Below are positions 1 through 8,586 of a stretch of 64,000 nucleotides of DNA, in pieces. This stretch comes from Yinghuangia sp051388915 (GTDB lineage: Bacteria; Actinomycetota; Actinomycetes; Streptomycetales; Streptomycetaceae), in contig NZ_JBPKBH010000018.1 in NCBI RefSeq assembly GCF_051388915.1, forward strand, positions 1-64,000, read 5' to 3'. The notes beneath the pieces are model-generated. The model did not search any database. It worked only from the letters and a program-made list of their open reading frames with translations, and was not told the DNA's origin. The translations under genes were made by a program, and so were the position numbers. Position 1 is the stretch's first letter; each line of letters begins with the position of its first letter.

Positions 1-276
1 CCTCCCGCACAGCACCGGACTTCATGCCTGACCAGCGGAAACTCAGCGATCACATTCGATAAGACAACGGCTTCTGAAGCACGGGGACGGGATCCAGTAC
101 ACGAGGTCCATGCGGCCCACGACCGAACTGGTATGGGATGTCTCGCACCTGTGCGCAACCGTTCCGCGAAGCCCACGGGCGGCACGCTGCGTGCAAGCGA
201 GAGGCTGAGCGGCGGGGTGCAGTAGGGGTCGTGCCCCGGCGGGGTCTTCGTGTGTCGGGTTCGGGAGGATGGGTGG

Positions 277-1428
277 GTGAGCATCGAGGGGCTGGTTCCC
301 GCGCAAAGCGTTTTGGCTGACGACCGTGATGTTGCCGCGGTGTTGGAGGGCGGCAGCCGGTTCAATGCTGCGGACGGCACGGTGTTCGTCCTCGGGGATG
401 CCGCGACGGCGATGATCGTGGCAGCGGCCGACGACCTCCCGGTGAGTGGTGTGCGGTCGGCCGGTGAGGTTGCGGTGGTAGGCCCGCTCCCCGAGGCCCT
501 CGTCCGTCGCATGGTTGCGCACTACCGGTGCCATGAGAGCGGTGACTTCGTCGATTGGCGGCTACCCGTCCATGTGTTCGTCCGCGTCGCGACCGGGCTG
601 CTGTACATGGGCACCGCCAGCGACGAAGGACTGTCGACGGCCACCATGGCCGGGGAACTGGTCGAGCAGATAATGGAGTTGGTACCCGCCGCCGACCGCG
701 CCCTGCTGGACGTGGTTCGGCCGATCGACGACAACGCGCCGCTACCTGGCGTGGACTGGCTCGATGCCGCGAGGCAGGACCGGGTGGCCGCGATGCGGGA
801 CTTCGTCACCGGGTGGCACTGGTCGACCTTCGGACTCGCGGAGTGCGTGATCGGCCCCGCGGCTGTCGACGGCCCGTTGCCGCGGGCGCTGGCCGAGTTG
901 TACCGGTTGGCTGACGGCCGCCACCAGCACGTGCTCGGCGCGTACGAGACCATCCTGACTCCGGACGAGCTGCGGGTGAAACCTGCGACCGGCCGGCTGG
1001 AGTTCGGCTGGGGATGCGAAGGCGACTGGAGTTGGGCGTGCGATCTGGCCGAGGACGACCCGGCGGTGTGGTGGACCTGGGACGGCATCAAGAAGTTCAC
1101 TCGGCGCGAGCCCGAGCGGTTGAGCGGCTTCCTGCTCCGACACGTCCTGATGCAGGCGGCGACCACGGCCATCTACCGGGCCGTCAGCAGCCGCCCTTAT
1201 GCTCCAGCCTCGGTGATCGGCGAGGTGACGGCCGGCCTTGCCCGCGCCCCGGTCCAGTCGCTGGACTACGACGCCGGCCGCAGCGCGATCCACGTGGCCC
1301 CGGGCTTGGTCGTGATCGTCACGCACGTCACCGACGACGAGTGTTTCGTGACGGCCGGTGCGACGCATCGCCGTGCCCTGCGTCCGTTCGTCGGCCTGGA
1401 CCTCAACTGGGACGAGTTCGCCGGCTGA
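277..1428 (+). CDS. SUKH-like (SMI1/KNR4) hypothetical protein
   Basis: A 383-residue cytoplasmic protein with no signal peptide or membrane segment. Around residues 199-215 it reads LPRALAELYRLADGRH, followed by a PDELR segment, which resembles the start of SUKH/SMI1-KNR4 domains (LPxxLxxLYxxxNG). SUKH proteins often act as immunity proteins to polymorphic toxins, but no toxin gene lies beside it, so the role is open. GTG 277 is chosen because GGGAGG (263-268) lies 8 bases before it; an upstream in-frame GTG at 250 has no such site. The XRE/DUF397 pair downstream is convergent. The reading frame is secure from its codon bias; the family call is moderate. Confidence 0.7.
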   Translation: MSIEGLVPAQSVLADDRDVAAVLEGGSRFNAADGTVFVLGDAATAMIVAAADDLPVSGVRSAGEVAVVGPLPEALVRRMVAHYRCHESGDFVDWRLPVHVFVRVATGLLYMGTASDEGLSTATMAGELVEQIMELVPAADRALLDVVRPIDDNAPLPGVDWLDAARQDRVAAMRDFVTGWHWSTFGLAECVIGPAAVDGPLPRALAELYRLADGRHQHVLGAYETILTPDELRVKPATGRLEFGWGCEGDWSWACDLAEDDPAVWWTWDGIKKFTRREPERLSGFLLRHVLMQAATTAIYRAVSSRPYAPASVIGEVTAGLARAPVQSLDYDAGRSAIHVAPGLVVIVTHVTDDECFVTAGATHRRALRPFVGLDLNWDEFAG

Positions 1429-1515
1429 GTACGCACGACACCGGCCCGATGCGGACGCGTTAACCGCGATGAACACTGCGAAGCGGCATCCGGCTGTATC
1501 TGGGCGGCACTCCGC

Positions 1516-1926
1516 CTATGACCTCGTTGTGTTGACGGTATCGGGGTGACTACGCAGCCAGTCCACAGTGAACTCGCCGTCGATACGGGCCCCGTGCACG
1601 AAGACGTCCCATTCGGCTTGGGTAAAGCGCACCGCCACAGCAGGTGCGCGTGCGTCAGTCATCGTTATGGTTTCGCTGCGATCACGTTTGAGCCTAAACG
1701 GCCCGGCCATTCCTGTCGTGAACGTGCTGTAGTCGACTGCTCCGTGGATGAGTTCGCGGAGGAACGCTTCCCACTCGGGGACGGGCACGATCAGCATCGG
1801 CCCGGATGGGTGGCGCAGTGTGGAGTTCTGCACGGCTACGAACGTGTCGTCGGTGGCGACTTCGACGCACGTGTTCGCGCCGTCGGTGCGGGCGCTTACA
1901 CGCCAGTGGGTGAAGCGGCCGGGCAT
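1516..1926 (-). CDS. DUF397 small regulatory partner protein
   Basis: A 136-residue protein. Residues about 6-58 form a DUF397 domain (WRVSARTDG...CVEVA...VAVQNSTLR...PEWEAFLREL). A second, weaker copy ends the protein (AVRFTQAEWDVFVHGARIDG), with the same order of elements. DUF397 proteins in streptomycetes are encoded beside XRE regulators of the DUF5753 type and are believed to modulate them. ATG 1926 is chosen because the bases just upstream on this strand contain GAGGAGG; longer in-frame starts would run into the XRE gene. It follows the XRE gene by 19 bases, so the two are very probably co-transcribed. Known family, inferred role. Confidence 0.85.
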   Translation of the reverse strand: MPGRFTHWRVSARTDGANTCVEVATDDTFVAVQNSTLRHPSGPMLIVPVPEWEAFLRELIHGAVDYSTFTTGMAGPFRLKRDRSETITMTDARAPAVAVRFTQAEWDVFVHGARIDGEFTVDWLRSHPDTVNTTRS

Positions 1927-1945
1927 CAGCGCCTCCTCGTGGGGA

Positions 1946-2806
1946 TTATGCGTACTCCTGTGCGATTTCGTCGATGAAAGTCTGGGAGTCCTCACGGGTC
2001 AGTGCCGCCGACAGCAGCTGGTTGAAGATGCTGTTGTGGCGGCGCAGGTCGCGGGGTTTCTCCAGGTAGAGGTTACCGGCGGAGCCTTCCAGGTAGACGA
2101 CTTGGGGATCGGTTGGGTCGGGGAACTCGATGATGGTGAAGGGACCGTCGATCCCGGCGTGGGCCCCGGCATGGAACGGCAGGACCTGCACGGTGACGTG
2201 CGCGAGGCCGCCCGTCGTGCGGATATGCCGCAGTTGTTCGCGCATCACGTCTGGACCGCCGAAGCAACGACGCAGAACCGACTCGTCGATGACGATCCAC
2301 AGGGCCAGGGGGTCGTCTCTGCGGAGCAACTGCTGACGTCGAAGGCGGAGTTCCACGCGGCGCCTGATTTCGTCTGGATCACCGTAGGTGCGCCCGGCGC
2401 GCAGAGCGGCGGTGGCGTAGTCCTGGGTCTGGAGCATGCCGGGGACCACGCGGTTCTCGTACACCCTCATGCCGGCTGCGCCTCCCTCGTAACCGAGGTA
2501 GCGCTCGAAGTCGGAGGCGAGGAAGTCGTCGTACTCGGACCACCAGCCGCGGCGTTGGCCTTCCTTCGCGAGTGCAAGCAACGCGTCTCGCTCGTTTCCG
2601 TCGGGGACGCCGTACAGGTCGAGCATTTTGCGCACGTGGATCATCCTCGGGGCGGCCTGGCCGGTCTCGATCCGGCTGACCGTGGAGGCGACGCGGCCGA
2701 TGTGCTTGGCGACTTGGCCGAGGGTGAGGTCCTGCTCATCGCGTAGGCGTCGCAGCTCCATGCCGAGCTGTCTGCGACGCATCGTCGGACCCTGATCCAG
2801 CGTCAT
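1946..2806 (-). CDS. XRE-family regulator with DUF5753 sensor domain
   Basis: A 286-residue regulator. An N-terminal helix-turn-helix covers residues about 13-70 (LGMELRRLRDEQDLTLGQVA...IGRVASTVSRIETGQ), followed by the DUF5753 domain from about 100 to 280 (ENRVVPGMLQTQDYATA, then HVTVQVLPFHAG, then LYLEKPRDL). This is the architecture of the WhiJ-like regulators of actinomycetes, which link development and antibiotic production. It is the first gene of a two-gene unit with the DUF397 protein and is divergent from an ATPase gene at 2985; all three form the classic triad. The 178 bp between 2806 and 2985 should carry both promoters. The target genes cannot be read from the sequence. Confidence 0.9.
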   Translation of the reverse strand: MTLDQGPTMRRRQLGMELRRLRDEQDLTLGQVAKHIGRVASTVSRIETGQAAPRMIHVRKMLDLYGVPDGNERDALLALAKEGQRRGWWSEYDDFLASDFERYLGYEGGAAGMRVYENRVVPGMLQTQDYATAALRAGRTYGDPDEIRRRVELRLRRQQLLRRDDPLALWIVIDESVLRRCFGGPDVMREQLRHIRTTGGLAHVTVQVLPFHAGAHAGIDGPFTIIEFPDPTDPQVVYLEGSAGNLYLEKPRDLRRHNSIFNQLLSAALTREDSQTFIDEIAQEYA

Positions 2807-2984
2807 TTCGTCTTCCTCTTCAGCAAGTTGGCGTGTACCTCGGGTCCATCATCGTGGGTTTCCAGCATCGTGAAGCAAGTTCGGAGAGATTTCTGAAGAC
2901 TCTCAATCGAATTGCTACGCAATTGCGCTTCGCGTGCGTACGGTGGTCGTGACATGCAGCGACGCGTGCCGGAAGGGGTGCGTC

Positions 2985-3380
2985 ATGGACGAACTTGGTT
3001 GGTACGCCGTCACGTTCAGCCCGGAAGATCGGTCAGTCGGCAGGGTCCGCGCTCACGTCGCCGGGCTGTGCGCGACCTTCGGCATAGATCGGGACGGGCC
3101 AATCACCGCGATCAGCGAACTGGCGGCCAACGCCGTCGAATACGCGGGCGAGCACGGGGATTTCACGGTCGCCGCAGGGCAGCGGGCCGGGATGTTGTGG
3201 ATCGTGGTCAGCGACCGCCTGCCGTGCACGATCCCGCTGGTGGACGACGTCGATCCGCTCGCGGAATCCGGCCGCGGCCTACTGCTTGCCCGTGCCGTGT
3301 CGGCGGCGTTCGCGTTCGGGCTCTGGGAACGCGGCAAGAGCATCGCGGTGGGCTTCCCGCTCACTGGAGCGTTGTCGTAA
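2985..3380 (+). CDS. HATPase_c anti-sigma-like ATP-binding protein
   Basis: A 131-residue single-domain GHKL ATPase of the RsbW/anti-sigma type. The N box reads ISELAANAVEYAGEHG and the G region ESGRGLLLARAVSAA. Such proteins sit beside XRE/DUF397 genes and probably act as small switch kinases or protein-binding modules. ATG 2985 (MDELGW) is chosen because GGAAGGGG (2971-2978) lies six bases upstream; an earlier in-frame ATG lacks a site. It is divergent from the XRE gene. Unusually, the residue before the N-box Asn is Ala where Val-Thr-Asn is common in this family; the Asn itself is present. Confidence 0.8.
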   Translation: MDELGWYAVTFSPEDRSVGRVRAHVAGLCATFGIDRDGPITAISELAANAVEYAGEHGDFTVAAGQRAGMLWIVVSDRLPCTIPLVDDVDPLAESGRGLLLARAVSAAFAFGLWERGKSIAVGFPLTGALS

Positions 3381-3796
3381 ACAGCCCGAAGCCGTCAACT
3401 CGCGACGGAACAGACCAGCTTGCGCAGCTGCGAAAGCGCTCGGCGGTTCGCGCGAGCTCCAGTAACTGCTGAGCGAGGCCTGGCATGCGTACAGCGGCTC
3501 GGCTTCGCAACGGGTGCGACGAACCTGCCTTATCGGCAGAGGGAGTTCGTGCTGACCGCGCCCGGTTCGGTTCGGTGAACGTTTGCGGCTCAACGGGGCG
3601 AAATGTCTGGGACCGGACGGTCTGAAGCACACCAGCCGTTGCATGTGTATCTCGCGATGAGGCCGGTCGAGGAATTGCTGCTGGTTCTTCCGACGGCTTG
3701 CCTCGACCTCCTCCCGCGCGCGGGACCGGCCGTGTCGGGGCAGGTCCCCACCCACGCCGACCCCGCCGAACTCACCCACGACATAGGAGCTGTTAG
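3381..3796 (+). other. Non-coding or weakly coding stretch
   Basis: No recognisable gene. An open frame at 3603-3800 (65 codons) ends in a GTGA overlap with the next start at 3797, which would fit translational coupling, but it has no clear ribosome site, mixed third-position composition and no family I recognise, so it is not called. A minus-strand open frame across 3361-3630 is equally unsupported. Confidence 0.4.
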
Positions 3797-4123
3797 GTGA
3801 CCAGAACCTTCGTGCGCCTTCTCGCATGTCTGACCTCCATGCTCGTCCGCCATCAGCCGCGCGGTCGGCACCGGGCGGGGCAGCCGCCGAACTCGCCTGC
3901 GGTCACCTGGCCGTGTACGGCCCCGTCGGATCCGCCGACTGCGGAACTCCAGGCGCTGGTACAGGACCCGCCGCCTGCGTTGGTACGGCCGTACGTCCAG
4001 GCGCATGAGCAGCGTGTGCACCAGCGCCGGGCGCAGCGTCGGCGGCGGGTTGAGCTGTGGTTGGCGGTGCATGGGGTGGATACCGGGCCGCGCACGATCC
4101 ACGGGTGGGTGGTGCCGCGGTGA
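3797..4123 (+). CDS. Small Arg-rich hypothetical protein
   Basis: A 108-residue basic protein. The C-terminal half (ALVRPYVQAHEQRVHQRRAQ, then WLAVHGVD) matches the style of a short streptomycete hypothetical family of the form LVRPYVxAHExxxxxRRRR...xxGVD, often found near mobile or silent regions; no function is known. GTG 3797 has GGAG at 3786-3789, seven bases upstream. It is convergent with the prepilin peptidase gene. The N-terminal half is low-complexity, so the start is less certain than the C-terminus. Confidence 0.5.
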   Translation: MTRTFVRLLACLTSMLVRHQPRGRHRAGQPPNSPAVTWPCTAPSDPPTAELQALVQDPPPALVRPYVQAHEQRVHQRRAQRRRRVELWLAVHGVDTGPRTIHGWVVPR

Positions 4124-4142
4124 CGGGTTCCGTGTCTGGCGG

Positions 4143-4751
4143 TCAGGCGGGTCTTGCTGTCAGGGCGGCGGTGAGGGCGCCCGCGAGGAGGAAGGGGCCC
4201 ATGGGGATCGTCGCCGGTCGAGGAGTGCGGCGGGCCTTGGCGGCCCCGGCACGCACCGCGACCGTGCCGGCGGCGAGGACGAAGGCGTACAGGACCGCAA
4301 TCCCTGGCGTTGTCCAGGTGTCGGGTCCGAGGGCGAGACCGATGACCGCGACGAGTTTGGTGTCCCCGCCGCCGAACTGCCCGGTGGCGATGGTGAGTGC
4401 CGCGCCTGCGGTGAGCAGCGCCAGCGACGCGGCGACCGCGCGGACGAGCGCGGCGGGAGTTGCGTGCGTCACCGCGGCGGCGGCGATCACGCACAGCGCC
4501 CCCGCGTAGGTGACGGTCAAGTCCCGGTTGCGGAGCCGTTGTTCGGTGAGGTCGCTGTGCATCAGCCGTGGGGACGCGGCGGCAAGGACGAGCGGGGCGG
4601 CGTGATCGAGTTCAGTGCCGCGCCGTTCGACGAGAACCGCGATAGCGGCCCAGGCTGTTGCGGTGCAGGCGGCGGCCAGTGCCGCCGCATTTCCGCGGGG
4701 TCGACTTTGTCGGGCCGGCTGCTTCGCGTGCTTTGCGAACTCTCGGGACAC
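4143..4751 (-). CDS. A24-type prepilin peptidase (GxGD protease)
   Basis: A 202-residue integral membrane protein with about six hydrophobic segments. The signature second aspartate motif GGGDTKL lies near residue 126 and is followed by a hydrophobic helix; the first aspartate motif is HSDLTEQRLRN near residue 65, the usual DxxxxxLPN position but with Arg for Pro. This is the A24 (TadV/PilD) family that cleaves prepilin leaders at the cytoplasmic membrane face. No pilin or tad genes are nearby, so it is an orphan here. The start at 4751 (GTG) is four bases from the stop of the IclR-like gene upstream, so co-transcription is likely. Confidence 0.8.
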   Translation of the reverse strand: MSREFAKHAKQPARQSRPRGNAAALAAACTATAWAAIAVLVERRGTELDHAAPLVLAAASPRLMHSDLTEQRLRNRDLTVTYAGALCVIAAAAVTHATPAALVRAVAASLALLTAGAALTIATGQFGGGDTKLVAVIGLALGPDTWTTPGIAVLYAFVLAAGTVAVRAGAAKARRTPRPATIPMGPFLLAGALTAALTARPA

Positions 4752-4754
4752 GGC

Positions 4755-5538
4755 CTACGCCCGTGGGTGGAGGTCCGACGTTCCGGTGTGGGGTAGTCCG
4801 GTGTGTAGGAACGTGCCGTCGTCCCATTCGGTGCGGGTCCAGGCGAGGTCTTGGGCTGGGCGTTCGCGCCTGAGATGGCGGACGAGTGTGATGCTGCGGT
4901 CGGCGCGGGCCCGCTCGTGACGCCAGAGGCGTTCGGCCTCAGGCTTTTCGCGCAATCGGGTGACGATCTCGTTGAGCGGCTTGTCGTCGTGGTGGCGATT
5001 GGTGCTCCGCGCCGTCGGGCCCCACCCTGGGGGCGCGGCTGATCCAACGCTCCGCGTCGCTCGGCGCACCCCAGCCCACCAGGCCGACCGCGAACGGCGG
5101 CGCGAACGGAAAACGCTGCCCGACCCGCCCCTGTTCCTCCTCGTCGGAGCCGGCACTGCGGGCTCCGATCACCAGGCGGTCCCCGACGGGATGGCTGATC
5201 GTCGCCGGTACGCCCAACTCGTCGGAGAGTGCGGCGAGTTCGGGATGGGCGACCTGTGCCGCCTGTACGCTCGACTCCGCCGCACGACCGAAAGCGATGA
5301 GCGCGGGGCCCACGGTGAAGGTCCTGCTCGCCGGATACCGGCGGACCCACCCGGCGGCGACCGGGGAGGCGAGGACGGCGTGGCACGTTGCGCGGCTCAG
5401 GCCGACGTACCGGACCACGTCGGCGACGGTGGCGGGCTCTGCGGGCCGGGACGCGAGAAACTCGACCACGGCGATCACCCGGTCCGTGGACGGCGAAAGC
5501 GTCGCCGACCAGGCCGTTCCGTCCGGGTGGGTGCTCAT
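4755..5538 (-). pseudogene. IclR-family regulator, frameshifted
   Basis: An N-terminal winged helix (ATVADVVRYVGLSRATCHAV) and the beginning of an IclR effector domain (ELAALSDELGVPATISHPVG, FAPPFAVGLVGWGAPSD) are read in one frame from 5538 down to about 5035. The coding pattern then moves to another frame (HHDDKPLNEIVTRLREKPEA...WTRTEWDDGTFLHTGLP), which ends at 4755. Joined, they give about 260 residues, the normal IclR length, so one frameshift near 5020-5040 is the simplest reading; it may be real or a sequencing error. ATG 5538 has GAGGG upstream; an ATG at 5559 is possible. IclR proteins bind DNA as dimers and sense small aromatic or aliphatic acids. Confidence 0.65.
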
Positions 5539-5776
5539 GCCAGTCACGCCCTCGATCATCGGTCGGCCCGAGACGGCCGTTCACCGGTCCCAGGACATCA
5601 CACGCCTACGAACCGCCTCGACCCACGGTGAGTCTTCGCAGGTCCGCAGGACCGTGCGGGGTCGAGGAGAGGCGACCCCCTGCGACCGGACGCGGGCTAT
5701 CGGGATACTCATGCCGTCCCACTGTTGCGCCGGGCCATCCAGGCGGTTCGGCGTTCGCACGCTTCGAGGTGTCCCC

Positions 5777-6583
5777 ATGGCTCTGCCGCTCAGATTCCGT
5801 CGCGCCGTCGTCCCGGTCGCCGTCGTGACGTCCGTGCTCATGCTCGCCTCGGCGTGCGGCGGTGACGACGACAAGAAGGCCGACGGCAGCCCCTCCGCCA
5901 CGAAGACTTCGGCGGCGTCGCCCACCGGCACCGACGCACCGGCGTCGCCCGACGCCACGTCGCCGGCGGGCGGAAGCGGCAAGCCGTCGGCGACCGGCGG
6001 CACCGCGTCGGGAACGCCCCTCACCGAAGCGCAGTTGAAGAAGGTCATCCTCGGTCAGGCGGACGTGCCCGCGAACGTCAAGGTGGCCCCCTTCTCCGCC
6101 AACGACCAAGAGGCGCAGGCGGACGAAGCCTCCTGCCAACCGGTCCTGGACGTGTTGTCCGGCGGTGTCACCGCGGGCAAGGCCGCGGCCGACACCGGCA
6201 ATCGGTTTCTGATCGACGACGACGAGAACGACGTCTCGGTGATCCTGCTCGCGTCGTACGCGAACGGCGGCGCGAAGAAGCTGGTGGACGACGCGACTGC
6301 CGCGCTGGCGTCCTGCGCCTCGATCCCCGCGTCCAAGGCCGGCAGCAAGGTGACCTTCACGACCGAGAAGGTCGACCTGACCAGCAAGGCCGACGCCACC
6401 CTCGGCATCGCGCTCGTCACCTCGGCGGGGAGCCAGTCGATCCCGACCGACTACGCCATCATCCAGGTGGGCGACATGCTGGCGATCTTCGTCAACCTGA
6501 ACACGGAGACCGGCGAAGCGGAGATGCCCGATAGGCAGTTGCTGGACGCGCAGGCCGAGAAGATGCGTGCCGCGCACTCCTGA
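5777..6583 (+). CDS. Secreted lipoprotein of unknown function
   Basis: A 268-residue precursor with a type II signal peptide: Arg-rich start, hydrophobic core VVPVAVVTSVLML and lipobox LASAC with the acylated Cys at residue 27. A Ser/Thr/Pro/Gly linker (about residues 28-75) leads to a globular domain that contains a two-Cys pattern (ASCQPVLDVLSGG and LASCASIPA). The organisation resembles actinobacterial surface lipoproteins of unknown role, and a second lipoprotein of similar design lies at 56844. ATG 5777 has GAGG at 5766-5769. A strong hairpin lies about 135 bases after the stop. Confidence 0.85.
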   Translation: MALPLRFRRAVVPVAVVTSVLMLASACGGDDDKKADGSPSATKTSAASPTGTDAPASPDATSPAGGSGKPSATGGTASGTPLTEAQLKKVILGQADVPANVKVAPFSANDQEAQADEASCQPVLDVLSGGVTAGKAAADTGNRFLIDDDENDVSVILLASYANGGAKKLVDDATAALASCASIPASKAGSKVTFTTEKVDLTSKADATLGIALVTSAGSQSIPTDYAIIQVGDMLAIFVNLNTETGEAEMPDRQLLDAQAEKMRAAHS

Positions 6584-6717
6584 TCCGTATCCGAACGATC
6601 CGAGAGTGGCGAGCCCCCGCCTGATCGGTGAGCGTCGACCGGAGCCGGTCTCCGCCGGAGGGCAAGACCGCCGGGGCGGGGCACCGCGCGGCGCGGTGCA
6701 CCTTTGACGGGCTCGCG

Positions 6718-6766
6718 GCGCGGCGGGGCCCGGAACGACGGAAAGGTGTTCCGGGCCCCGCCGCGC
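6718..6766. terminator. 19-bp perfect inverted repeat, terminator-like
   Basis: Left arm 6718-6736 and right arm 6748-6766 are perfect reverse complements of 19 bp around an 11-base loop. A smaller hairpin (GCACCGCGC / GCGCGGTGC, 6681-6699) precedes it. The position after the lipoprotein stop fits intrinsic termination; there is no U-tract, as is usual in streptomycetes. It could equally stop transcription from the opposite strand. Confidence 0.65.
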
Positions 6767-6782
6767 GAGCGGACGTCGCCAC

Positions 6783-7076
6783 GTGGACCGTCGTGGGGAA
6801 CGGTTAGGTGGCTTGCGCCTGCGGGCGTGTTACGCGTGCCCGAGTCCTCCGGGCAGGCGTACGTTCATCCCGGACGGCGAACCGCCGGACACGGGTGCGG
6901 CGGACAGGTTCTTGGAGAATGCCGCCAGGTCGATCCTGCGGCGCGTGCTGGAGATCACCGGCACCGCGTCCCTGTTCGGGGGTTCCGCACTCGGCGAGGA
7001 CCACACGGGCGCCGAGGAGTGGCAGGCCTCGGACGAGTGCCCCTCGGCGCGTCCCTCGCACGCGCCCCCGCGGTGA
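6783..7076 (+). CDS. Possible small hypothetical protein
   Basis: An open frame of 97 codons. From about 6870 onward nearly every third codon position is G or C (RFLENAARSILRRVLEITGT...FGGSALGEDHTGAEEWQASDE), which suggests real coding, but the first 25 codons do not look like protein and the GTG at 6783 has no convincing ribosome site. The true start may lie further in. No family recognised; it lies 52 bases before the STAS gene. Confidence 0.3.
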   Translation: MDRRGERLGGLRLRACYACPSPPGRRTFIPDGEPPDTGAADRFLENAARSILRRVLEITGTASLFGGSALGEDHTGAEEWQASDECPSARPSHAPPR

Positions 7077-7128
7077 GCCGGGCGACTTGGTTCCGCACCG
7101 TGAGCGGGTGCCTGTGAGAATTGCGCCG

Positions 7129-7573
7129 ATGCAGATCGATGTGACCACCACCGTGCTCGACGATCGGCAAGAAGTGCGCATCGTCCGGGTCGTCGGGGAG
7201 TTCGACACGGACGAGACCGAGGCCCTGGCCGGGCATCTCGCGCTCCCGCCCCAGGATGCCGCCGCCACGGTCGTGGATTTGGCTGCGGTCGACTTCGCCG
7301 ATTCGTCGCTGCTGCACGCCCTTCTCACCGCGCGCCACGACCACCTGCGGGCGGGCGGTTCCCTCGTCCTCGCGGCGCTGTCCCCGTTCGTCGTACGCCT
7401 GTTGGACCTGACCGACACCACCCGCGCCTTCACCGTCACCGGAACGGTCGCGGAAGCCGTCGACCTGATCCGCGTCGGGCGCCGTCGGCCCCCGATCGTG
7501 AACGGCTCGGGGCCGGGCCCCATCAGCGCGGCCTCGCGCGCCCGGGCGGGCGCCCGGGGGGGGGGGCGAAGGG
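7129..7573 (+). CDS. STAS-domain anti-sigma factor antagonist, cut by gap
   Basis: The visible part (about 148 residues) has a STAS fold: beta-rich start (QEVRIVRVVGEFDTDETEAL), then the loop VVDLAAVDFADSSLLHALL, where the Ser pair after the Asp is the usual phosphorylation region, then LAALSPFVVRLLDLTDTTRAF. STAS antagonists bind RsbW-type kinases and release sigma factors when unphosphorylated. The ATPase fragment across the gap is the natural partner. The start may be ATG 7129 or GTG 7114. The last ~20 codons before the N run are Arg/Gly-rich and may be unreliable sequence. The gene's end is hidden in 7574-7666. Confidence 0.75.
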
Positions 7574-7666
7574 NNNNNNNNNNNNNNNNNNNNNNNNNNN
7601 NNNNNNNNNNNNNNNNNNNNNNNNNNNNNNNNNNNNNNNNNNNNNNNNNNNNNNNNNNNNNNNNNN
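7574..7666. other. Assembly gap (93 N)
   Basis: Undetermined bases. The gap separates the STAS gene end from the visible start of the ATPase coding frame; the left edge is a G-rich homopolymer run, a common reason for read failure. Confidence 1.
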
Positions 7667-8014
7667 CGCGCCCGGGAGGTGCTGCACAGTGTGTGGGGCC
7701 CGCAGCCGCCCGTACCGGTCGTCAACGACGTCCTGCTGGTCGTCTCGGAACTCGTCACCAACGCCGAGCGGCACGGGGGCGGCCTCGTCGCGTTCGACGC
7801 CTGTATCGACGGCGACGCCATCGTCATCAGCGTCACCGACGCGTCGCGGGACCTCCCGCGTACGACGCCCCGCGACCGGCTCGCCACGCCGGGCGGGTTC
7901 GGCTGGCCCCTGATCCAACGGCTGGGCAGGCGCCTGGACATCACGCCCGACGGGCACGGGAAGACGATCAGGGTCGCCATGTGTGCGGGACGTCCCACCC
8001 CCCGCCCCGGCTAG
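7667..8014 (+). CDS. RsbW-like HATPase_c anti-sigma protein, 5' end in gap
   Basis: The frame is open from the gap edge. It shows the HATPase_c N box (LLVVSELVTNAERHGGG), the D box region (ISVTDASRD) and a G box (TPGGFGWPLIQRLGRRLDI) ending in GKTIRVAM. This is the short anti-sigma/serine kinase type, normally about 135-150 residues, so roughly 25-35 N-terminal residues lie in the gap. It directly follows a STAS antagonist gene, giving the usual antagonist-kinase order. A Trp replaces the common Leu in the G box (FGWPLI). It is convergent with the next STAS gene. Confidence 0.8.
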   Translation, partial: RAREVLHSVWGPQPPVPVVNDVLLVVSELVTNAERHGGGLVAFDACIDGDAIVISVTDASRDLPRTTPRDRLATPGGFGWPLIQRLGRRLDITPDGHGKTIRVAMCAGRPTPRPG

Positions 8015-8036
8015 GCCGAGTCCCGAAGGACAGGGC

Positions 8037-8480
8037 TCAGGCCGGTGCGTCCGTGTGCGTGGGGAACAGGCCCGTCGTACCGGTCAGGTTGAGCAGTTGG
8101 AGGACGCGGGCACTCGGGTTGAGGGTGAACCGCAGGTCGTTCTCCAGCGCGCGGCGTCGGGCGATGAGCAGGACGTTCAGCCCCGCGCTGTCGCAGAAGG
8201 TGACCTCGGCGAGGTCCACGTGCAGCCACGGCACGCGGGTGGCGCCGTCGAGAGCGGCGTCCAGGGCCGCTTCGAGCGCGTCGCGCACCTGGAGCGAGGT
8301 CTCGTGGTCGACCTCCCCCGCCACACGGACCACCGTACGGTCGGCGTCGACGTCGGCGGCCGTCCGCAGCGGGGTCGGTCTGACGCGCGACGGCTCCGAG
8401 GCGGACGAACCGGCAGTACCGGCCGAACCGGTTTTGCCCCGCGAGGGCTTGGGAGCGGTGGGGCGTGGTCGTCGCGGCAT
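8037..8480 (-). CDS. STAS-domain anti-sigma factor antagonist
   Basis: A 147-residue protein. A basic Pro/Ser-rich leader (residues 1-35) precedes a complete STAS domain: VVRVAGEVDHETSLQVRDAL, then LHVDLAEVTFCDSAGLNVLL with the conserved Asp-Ser phosphorylation site, then LNPSARVLQLLNLTGTTGLF. ATG 8480 is chosen for the AAGAGGA site just upstream. It lies downstream of the SpoIIE phosphatase gene on the same strand, with its own palindrome (8566-8579) about 92 bases before the start. The expected circuit is dephosphorylation by that phosphatase and binding of the HATPase protein encoded at 7667. Confidence 0.9.
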   Translation of the reverse strand: MPRRPRPTAPKPSRGKTGSAGTAGSSASEPSRVRPTPLRTAADVDADRTVVRVAGEVDHETSLQVRDALEAALDAALDGATRVPWLHVDLAEVTFCDSAGLNVLLIARRRALENDLRFTLNPSARVLQLLNLTGTTGLFPTHTDAPA

Positions 8481-8565
8481 CGAGTCCTCTTGTCGGGGTG
8501 CACGCAGACGACGGACCGCCCACGGGGATCGGGCCTGTCTGCGCGACACGAGACCAACAGGATAC

Positions 8566-8579
8566 TTGCCGTACGGCAA
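8566..8579. promoter_or_regulatory. TTGCC-N4-GGCAA palindrome upstream of STAS gene
   Basis: TTGCC GTAC GGCAA, a perfect 14-bp dyad. The centre is about 92 bases before the STAS start at 8480 and it overlaps no start codon. It shares its half-site with two palindromes before the hybrid kinase gene (14811, 14907). Size and symmetry fit a MarR-type operator; the MarR gene at 14945 is the obvious candidate. Confidence 0.55.
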
Positions 8580-8586
8580 CGATCCT

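Noticed and set aside
3603..3800. 65-codon frame with GTGA overlap to the next gene
   Set aside because: No ribosome site, no family, and mixed third-position bias; overlap alone is not enough.
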